From positions 1 to 64,000 of the forward strand of contig CAWZYM010000218.1 in assembly GCA_963966185.1 (NCBI GenBank): a stretch of DNA of 64,000 nucleotides, in the 5' to 3' direction. The translations under genes were made by a program, and so were the position numbers. Shown one piece after another: positions 57,875-64,000 of the stretch. This DNA comes from Rhabditoides inermis. Lineage: Eukaryota; Nematoda; Chromadorea; Rhabditida; Rhabditidae. How positions within the stretch are numbered: the first letter of the stretch is position 1; each line of letters opens with the position of its first letter. The notes under the pieces are model-generated. The model was not told where the DNA came from, did not search any database, and saw nothing but the letters and a program-made list of their open reading frames with translations.

Positions 57875-58009
57875 CCCGTCCCTCTCTCTCCCTCTCCCTC
57901 TCTCTCATCCTGCCTCTTTTCAGCCTTGGTGTTTGTTGTGGCGGAGCACGGTACTCAGTTGAGGGAGTATATCGGAGCCCGGCTACCCGGGAGGAGAGCG
58001 CAGCTGTGA
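54955..58009 (+). CDS. TXNDC15 homologue, membrane thioredoxin-like protein, 271 aa
   Basis: Exons: 54955-55014, 55522-55638, 55790-55844, 56019-56127, 56260-56344, 56415-56452, 56692-56790, 57540-57618, 57688-57775, 57924-58009. Phases match; 272 codons including TGA, shorter than human TXNDC15 (360 aa) mainly at the N terminus. Features: signal peptide MRLSCALLVSLTHMIGA, a Cys-containing luminal region (CPNPSGHDF..CPVEYDEMCERPE), the thioredoxin-like core IFYSPSCHFSARVFEF with a single-cysteine CHFS motif near Cys121 (vertebrate TXNDC15 also has C-x-x-S), VVAVDAS, the cis-Pro-type loop GITGTPSILLWRNG, and a C-terminal membrane helix about 225-248 followed by a basic tail GARLPGRRAQL. In vertebrates it is a ciliopathy gene (MKS14); a ciliary role here is inference. 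The donor at 56453 (GTCGGT) is weak. Confidence 0.82.
55015..55521. other. TXNDC15 intron 1, 507 bp
   Basis: No exon seen. A 221-codon antisense frame overlaps it and exon 2 but has no family resemblance. Confidence 0.5.
56791..57539. other. TXNDC15 intron, 749 bp
   Basis: Contains a C-run plus CT-rich tract at 56881-56927 and, at about 57000-57135, sequence related to the hairpin MITE family (repeated TTCCGAAG, GAAGTTCGAA, GAAGAGACTGACG). Confidence 0.5.
57778..57900. repeat. (CT)n/(CCCTCT)n microsatellite after a TXNDC15 donor
   Basis: CCCTCTCT repeats start directly after the 5' splice site of exon 57688-57775. Confidence 0.95.
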
Positions 58010-59039
58010 GGAGAAGGAGGAGAAGGAGAAGGAGCAGGAGAAGAAACAGCAACAGGAGCAGTGAGGAGCAGTGATTCTCTCATGGAGCAGTGAGGAGCAG
58101 GACCAGGAGCGTTCTTTCTCGATCGTGTATGTTTGTAGGAGCGTTGGCTCTCTAACTCTAATAATGTCTCACACCGATGTCGTTTCGATGCAATACGTTG
58201 TATAGTTGTTTAGATGTCTGCCTAGATTACTATTGTGGGTCTCAGTCGATTGGTTGTACTGTGTCTATGGGTTAAACTCGATTTATATATCAATGTATCA
58301 CAAATGGCGGTAGAGATGTGTGGGGAGAGATCGTTGATGGGAACCCGTATGAAGAGATCGGAGAGAGGGAGGGAGGAGGCTACAAGAGGGGCACGGACAG
58401 GGAGTTCTTATGGTCTGGCGTGTCATCAAGGGGTGGGGGGGAGGGCGGAGGGGAGAGCGTTCGTTCCTCGGCCAGAGACGACAGATCGAGCGAGTTGGAC
58501 GTGGAGCGGTCAGTCGGCGACCGTGACTGGCGGGCAGACTGGAATGGGGATAATTATGATGAATCAAGCATTTTTGTTTGTTTTTCTTTCTTTTTTTTTC
58601 TTTTTTCCCCATTTTCATCATATTTTGTGTGTGGCACAGTGTGAACTGTAAGTAACAATTCAATCATCGCGGTGTCGTGGTGTCATGTGGTGTTATTTCC
58701 TAATTACCGAAATTTCGTCACTATTGTGGAACTTTTCTACATTGAGGTATATAGGGTGTGAGAAACTTATGTGTGTGTGATAAACTGCTAAACATGTAAA
58801 CAAACAAGTAAACAACGTAAACAAACGTACGATTGGAGCGGATTTGCGGGGAAGAGCTGGTGCGTGGCGGCGGCCGCGTGTATATGTCCGAAGCGCGACG
58901 GGCTCGCTCGTCTAGGGGTACGGTAGATTAGGTATACGGTAGCGGTAGGTTAGGTATACGGTAGGTTAGGCAAACGGTTGATCAGGTATACGGTATATTA
59001 GGTATACATTAGATTAGTTGTACGGTAGCGGTACTAGGA
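58010..59039. other. Convergent intergenic region TXNDC15 / GPCR
   Basis: About 1 kb between the 3' ends of two convergent genes. It holds GAGGAGCAGTGA repeats near 58010-58110 and a minisatellite at 58912-59035. Confidence 0.5.
58912..59035. repeat. Irregular minisatellite of GGTTAGGTATACGGTA
   Basis: About seven degenerate units of roughly 16 bp built from TACGGTA and TTAGGTA. It contains TTAGG words but is not a clean telomeric array. Confidence 0.75.
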
Positions 59040-60776
59040 TTACTGCACCTTCCTTTTCCCGGGGACTGGGCGGCGGCTGTTGTGATCGCCGACGTCCCTC
59101 ATAGAGTAGGATGCCCTGCAAAGTGCGATTATTGATTTATGAATTTTTGGGTTAAAAATATTTGAAAGTATATTTGTGAGCACAACAGCGCAATATTGAT
59201 AGAAACACTTTCGAAGAAATATAAGTGTTTGAGGTGAAACGTATGTTTTCAGTCCCTCGGATGTCTGTTTCAGCGGCAAGTTCGTGCAAGATATGCGCAT
59301 TTCAAACCGCCGCTATCACATTTCTGCCCTCTGTCTATTCTTTCTTTTCGTATCCCCCGCGAGACATCCTAGTTTAGCTTCTCGCGCATGAATATCTATT
59401 CTCCCACCCAACATAGGCCCAGTGAACAGAACAAACACAACACAGCCGGGTAAAGTAACATGTTAGTGAAACGTTAGGCAGTGCAACTGAAAAGGTGGCG
59501 GACCGCATACGGTACATGGTGCTGTACAGAGTATGCTGTATGCGTACTGTATGCATAATGTACACTACTGCACTATATGCATACAGTAAGTGTACATCAC
59601 TGTACTGTACTGTATGCAGTAAGCGTACATTACTAATGTACTGTACTGTATGCGGTCGCGTGAAGAGTGCGAGAGAGAGACAGAGACAGAGTGGCAGGGG
59701 TGACAGACTTGGGGGTGAGTCGCGAATGACCGCCCACAGTGGAGTTGGGCGTGTGCTGCTGGTCTCGGCCCGCCTGTCGCAGGTCGCGGAACTGCCGAGT
59801 GAAGAAGAAGTACAGCTGAAGTGGGGTACTGGTAAGTCATTTGTGTCTCTGAACGGTCTGAACTCTCTGCACACTCTGAAAGCAGACCGAGGCTTGCATA
59901 GAGGAGCACTCGTTAGATGATTTGAACGTCTACTGCTGTGATAGGGTTGACTGATTGGTAGACTATTTGTGCACATACATGGTCACACCTATTGACGATG
60001 GTTTTTCCACCACGCGTTTAGGATGCTGGTGAAACGTATGGTGGAATGATTCATGTGCAACTGAAACGTACCATGGGATTGGCGAAGGAGTTGATGTTGA
60101 AGAGGAGGTTGATGATGTCCTTGACAAACACGAACCACTCCTCCTCCTGGTAGAAGCGCAGGTCAATGAAGCGGATCGCCAGACCGCCTGAGGTGAGGTT
60201 ATCAATTTCAATTTCTTCTGACCACATGTTTCATCCCCTATCCTATGCTTCAGAACCCGACCCTACGGTGGTCAGTATGTTCAAAATACTTTCGATCTCC
60301 TTTGGAACACTCAACGCAATATTCGGCTTTTTCGATCCCCTCGAACATTCTCCTTTCGTAACCCCCGACTACCCCCGAACACTTCGGATCTTCGGATCTT
60401 CGGATCTTCGGAATGTCTAACAATCCCTTCGAGACACCGAAGAGACTGACCGCACCGTAATCCATTTCCATCCCTTTTTAACTCGTCTACCATTGATCCC
60501 CCATGTTTCAAAACCCGACCTCACTCTCGTTCTTTTTGGTTGTTCTTTCCCTCCGCAATCCTCTGTCATTAGCATCGCCCCCTCTCAGTCTACCAATCAG
60601 TGAGTAAGCCTCTCCCCCCGGAAGAGTGATGTTTGGGATGGAAAGAGCATGTGGATATGAGTTGAAAGAGGAACTGGTCTATAGGCCTATTCACACTTTT
60701 CACTCCGCAAAACCCTAATCCACACTCGACTATTGAACCAGCGCGCCCAATTGCTCATTTGGTATACCAGGCTCCA

Positions 60777-60812
<36 letters not shown>

Positions 60813-61831
60813 GAGAGAGAGAGAGAGAGAGAGAGAGGGAGAAGAACTAATGAGTATCGTGAGAGCTCGCGGATATAATAAGCGAATCCCGAAATAGGCG
60901 CAAAAGAAATTGCCTGCGGCTGAATTGAGGAGGGGAGAAATGGAAACACAACAAAACAAAACACACATAGGCATCATCGCTTTCACTATCTCGTATTCTT
61001 CATATCACCATGATGAACGATTGATTGATTGATTGATTGGTGGCAAAAAAAAGGTTTAAAAAGTCAAACGAACCAGTGTGACAGCAGAAAAATAGGAGAA
61101 CTATGGAGATGAGTAGAGTGACACTGCGCTTCTCCTGCGCTAAGCGACTCTGAACCGATGGTTTACAACATGTCTTCTTCCCTTCTTCTCTCTCTCTCCC
61201 CCCCCCTCTCTCCCTCTCTCTCTCACTCACACTCTCCTTCTTATAATGAAAGGATCTTTTGTGTGACGCAAATTTTTCTTTAAAAGTGCACAAATAAACA
61301 ACAGGTAAACAAAAAAAAACACTCCACCTTGTGATCACAGCTGACGCGTCGCATGGAAATGGAGGTGAGAATGCGGAAGTTGAGTCCAGCCAGGAGGCAG
61401 AGAGGAATCAGGTAGACGAACGTGGGGTACAGGATCTTCTCCGTCTGCAAAAAGGGGATTATCGATTTATTGATTAATTGTTCTTTTTTATCCCGCATCT
61501 CTAACGTTGTGGGCTGTACCAACTTATAAGGCATTTGCGATACGAAGAATACGTAGGACTTCCAGATCCCGGGTTCTTTCTATCCCGTATCTCCAGCGTC
61601 GTGGACTATATACTTCGGTAGTTGCGGTCGGTACGTGACGTTCAGATCCCGTGTTTCTATCAATCACCCTATGACGGCGGAATGTTTTTTGCTCGGGTAG
61701 AGAGAGAATATGTTAGTTCCGTGTTTCTGTGATTTCCCGAATCGAAACGATATCATTAGGAGAAATCGAGTTGTCGAGGGTCGCAGTGTGCTGCGACGAT
61801 ATTGGCTGTGTTAGTCAGCAGAAGAGAGAGC

Positions 61832-61878
<47 letters not shown>

Positions 61879-63554
61879 AGAGAGATGGAGGGAGGAAGAG
61901 AGGGGGGAGAGAGGGAGAGAGGGAGAGAGGGAGGGAGGGAGGGAGAGAGAGAGATAGCGAGATAGAGAGGGAGAGAGAGGGAAAGGAAGAAAAAGAGAGA
62001 CAGAGGCGATGAGCCAGACACTCTGAAAGAATAGTCTTGAGTCTTGAGGAACGAAATTGCCGCATGTAATTTGCACGCAATTTAAAATACGAAAAAAAGG
62101 CGCGAGATACACATGGTTGGTTCCGCGTCCGGAAAATAAGAGGCGCCTAATTTACATTTACAAAAACGTCTTGGTTTTGTATCCTGCACATGTGAGCGCT
62201 ATGAGAACTACATCTACAACTACAATTAGTTTTCGAGGCTCATAAATCGTCACAAAAAATTGAACGTTTCATCTTTTCGCTGGTTCGTTCGGTTCCCGCA
62301 ATTTCGAATATGTCTAAGTTCTAAGACCAGGAGAGGAGGAGGGGAGAGAGAGAAAGAGAGAGAGAGAGAGAAAGAGAGAGAGGGGGGGAGGAAAAGATAT
62401 TTGCTTTCGCCCATTCACCCACCCCACACACAGACATATACAAACAGCGTAGCATTATTAAATTTCGGGATTACGTAGAAAATGTCTGTGCTCTCCGGGG
62501 TTAGCACGCTATTTCGTCGGAGTGTACTGGAGGGCAAAATCAAAAAAACCCACGATTTTTCTGTACAGCTTGTTGTGAGCGAGCTCGCTGGGCTGATGCC
62601 AGAGAAAATAGCCCCCCGAAGAATCGCCCGTGTCCGAGGGAATCACCTCATCCGACTGAAAATGTAGTTTTGAAATGTAAAGTGTAAAATTCTTTTTGTT
62701 ATATCTACTATGTGATTTTTTCGTATTTTAGTCAGTTTATTCACTACGTTTTCAAAAAGGGATTCTTTGCAGTCTTCGGGGGTGGGGGAAGGAATTTCTG
62801 TGTAATGGTAATCCCGAAATCCCGCGGATTCCGCTGACATCTATTAATGTGATTGAAATGTGTTGCAAAATGAGGGAAAACACTGATATCGGCGATTTGC
62901 GAGGCAAAAAGCAATGCATTAGATCCATGTTATTTGTGGCACTCTGAATATTAATTGTTTTTATATTATATCATAGTATCGATGTCGAACGATGTATATC
63001 CATACTTACACAAGTTAAAAGTTACCCTGTGGGAGTGCCGAGAGAGCGTTTTTCTCCCATACCTCATACCGTATTCTTGATTAGTGCATATGATTAGTGG
63101 TTTCGAAACCACTCTCTCCCGCGTGTGACAAACGCACTTTCCCTGGTTTTAGTGAGGAAGTGAAATTGCCTGGCCTAGTATATATAATTACAGTGCATTC
63201 AATGCAAAACACACTCTGACTGATTGCGATGCATTCGACTGCGAACAAAAAGGCTATTCGTCTCAATCGTTCCTCTACATAAGTGCACAACTGGCAACTG
63301 ATTCGACGTACATAACTGAAAAAAGAAAGGATCTACTGAACTCTCCACAAAAATACAATTAATGTCATTTACTAAACTAAAGTAAATCAGAAAAGTAAAG
63401 TATTGACCCCGTTCATTCGTGCAAGTGGGATCCACTCCCAGTCGAACTCGCTCCACTTGCTTGCGTTGAATAGCAGTGCTGCTAGAGTGATAAGCAGGAG
63501 AGGCAGAGTGTGCGAGGGAGGGGTCCGCATCGAGGACAGCGGACGCAGAATCGC
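59040..63554 (-). CDS. Rhodopsin-like peptide GPCR (FMRFamide-receptor-like), 3' part, partial
   Basis: Exons in phase: 63408-63554, 62745-62840, 62554-62655, 61328-61444, 61074-61134, 60072-60187, 59709-59815, 59040-59115; 273 aa to the TAA. Exon 63408-63554 begins AILRPLSSMR, the end of the (D)RY..(A)xxRPL block after TM3, followed by TM4. TM5 is ILYPTFVYLIPLCLLAG, TM6 SVTLLISIVLLFFCCHT (CHT in place of CWxP, as in FMRFamide-receptor-like GPCRs), and TM7 ends NINSFANPMLYFFFTRQFRD, the NPxxY motif with helix 8. The basic tail ends RRPVPGKRKVQ. The long loop between TM4 and TM5 (about 75 residues) is rich in Asp, Glu and Ser. Exon 62745-62840 is less certain, and the donor of 59709-59815 (GTCTGTC) is weak. 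TM1-TM3 and the start lie beyond the window. The ligand cannot be predicted. Confidence 0.75.
59510..59660. repeat. Degenerate GTATGC/GTAC repeat region
   Basis: Many interspersed TGTATGC, GTACTGTA and GCATAC words, partly self-complementary, in the GPCR intron 59116-59708. Confidence 0.6.
60188..61073. other. GPCR intron, 886 bp
   Basis: No exon seen. It contains a hairpin MITE family copy at about 60280-60455 (ends AAGAGACTGACCGCACC), a GA tract at 60779-60842 and GATT repeats at 61017-61040 resembling a LINE tail. Confidence 0.5.
60779..60842. repeat. (GA)n microsatellite
   Basis: GA tract in the GPCR intron. Confidence 0.95.
61822..61990. repeat. GA-rich microsatellite
   Basis: About 170 bp of GA, GGGA and GGGAGA repeats. 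Confidence 0.95.
62337..62387. repeat. GA-rich microsatellite
   Basis: AGAGAGAAAGAG repeats in the same GPCR intron. Confidence 0.95.
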
Positions 63555-64000
63555 CTGCAACCATCAAAATCTTGTAACACACCAAATATGGTGATCTCAT
63601 TGTCAATAACATGAACTTCGCTGTCCAGAATATGTGAAAAGGGTGAGAGAGATGAAAATTTGCATATTTGCATGCTGCATCTGGAAATTTTCTACACATT
63701 TTGAGCACATTATTGTGATTTGTTGCAATAAATAAGCGGTGCAATCTCTATATCATGATAGGCGTTGATAATTTTGACCGGAATCCTGTTTTTGTAGTCT
63801 CGAGCTAGCACCTCGAGTAAGCAAAACTGGATTCTCGAGAATCCTCAAATCCTCGAGAATGATTATCTGTTAAAAAGTACTTGCGTAAAGATATTAAGTT
63901 TGTCTTGACCCAATTCAACAAAAGCGCATGCATAAAACGTTTACAAATACTAAAACAAACCTGCGCCTCTCTCTTTCCCCCTCTCTCTCTCCTCTCTCTC
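63555..64000. other. Right-edge GPCR intron
   Basis: No exon was recognised. It should be part of the intron upstream of exon 63408-63554 and ends in a CT-rich tract. Confidence 0.45.

Larger units (their letters stand above)
61445..62553. other. GPCR intron, 1.1 kb
   Basis: No exon seen. Contains two near-duplicate blocks (CGTTGTGG, TATCCCGCATCTC / TATCCCGTATCTC at about 61490-61620) and two GA-rich tracts. Confidence 0.5.

Noticed and set aside
58912..59035. Interstitial telomere
   Set aside because: TTAGG words occur, but within an irregular 16-bp unit and not as a TTAGGC array.
62643..62840. Minus-strand ATG at 62840 as the start of the GPCR
   Set aside because: A TM4-type exon (63408-63554) lies upstream and joins in phase, so this ATG is more likely internal, in the loop between TM4 and TM5.
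63185..63320. Extra GPCR exon with two cysteines between 62840 and 63408
   Set aside because: An acceptor-like site exists, but flanking exons already join in phase and no convincing donor was found.

Overview
This is a window of eukaryotic nuclear DNA, most likely from a nematode and, by gene structure, perhaps a diplogastrid such as Pristionchus (inference). The evidence is very short exons (typically 50-150 nt), introns with GT..AG ends and TTTCAG, TTGCAG or TTTGAG acceptors, splice-leader-like acceptors directly before several start codons, a nematode-expanded DUF1679/CHK kinase-like gene, a CK1-type kinase of the kind nematodes have expanded, and a restriction-like-endonuclease retrotransposon of the R2/NeSL group.

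Six genes can be assembled exon by exon with matching splice phases. From left to right: (1) a DUF1679/CHK kinase-like gene, minus strand, 1611-6878, 14 exons, 417 aa. (2) A large receptor-like gene, minus strand, 7488-13551, 39 exons, 1415 aa. It has a signal peptide, five membrane passes, a tyrosine phosphatase domain and a CK1/TTBK-type kinase domain in one reading frame, and is the most unusual object here. (3) ddb-1 (DDB1), minus strand, 14431-44403, 38 exons, 1136 aa. (4) An SSUH2 homologue, plus strand, 45417-54518, 14 exons, 400 aa. (5) A TXNDC15 homologue, plus strand, 54955-58009, 10 exons, 271 aa. (6) The 3' part of a rhodopsin-like peptide GPCR, minus strand, 59040-63554, whose 5' end lies beyond the window.

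Gene architecture is strongly contrasted. The receptor gene packs 39 exons into 6 kb with introns of about 33-120 nt. The neighbouring DDB1 gene spreads 3.4 kb of coding sequence over 30 kb because its introns hold most of the repeats: a 7.2-kb array of about 69 copies of a 104-bp pyrimidine-rich unit, an RLE-type non-LTR retrotransposon with a 1048-codon ORF, two truncated RTE-like LINE fragments, a PKLHK-type (Penelope-like) reverse transcriptase, two TTAA-flanked MITEs and an 870-bp foldback element. Smaller repeats occur throughout: (CT/GA)n microsatellites, a 9-bp minisatellite at the left edge, tRNA-like sequences, and a hairpin MITE family with GGTCAGTCTCTTCGAA ends.

DDB1 is the CUL4 ubiquitin-ligase adaptor, SSUH2 a zinc-module protein, TXNDC15 a membrane thioredoxin-like protein linked to cilia in vertebrates. 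Nothing suggests that the six genes form one pathway. A second theme is local tandem duplication of splice sites and exon edges at several genes, which creates decoy splice sites.
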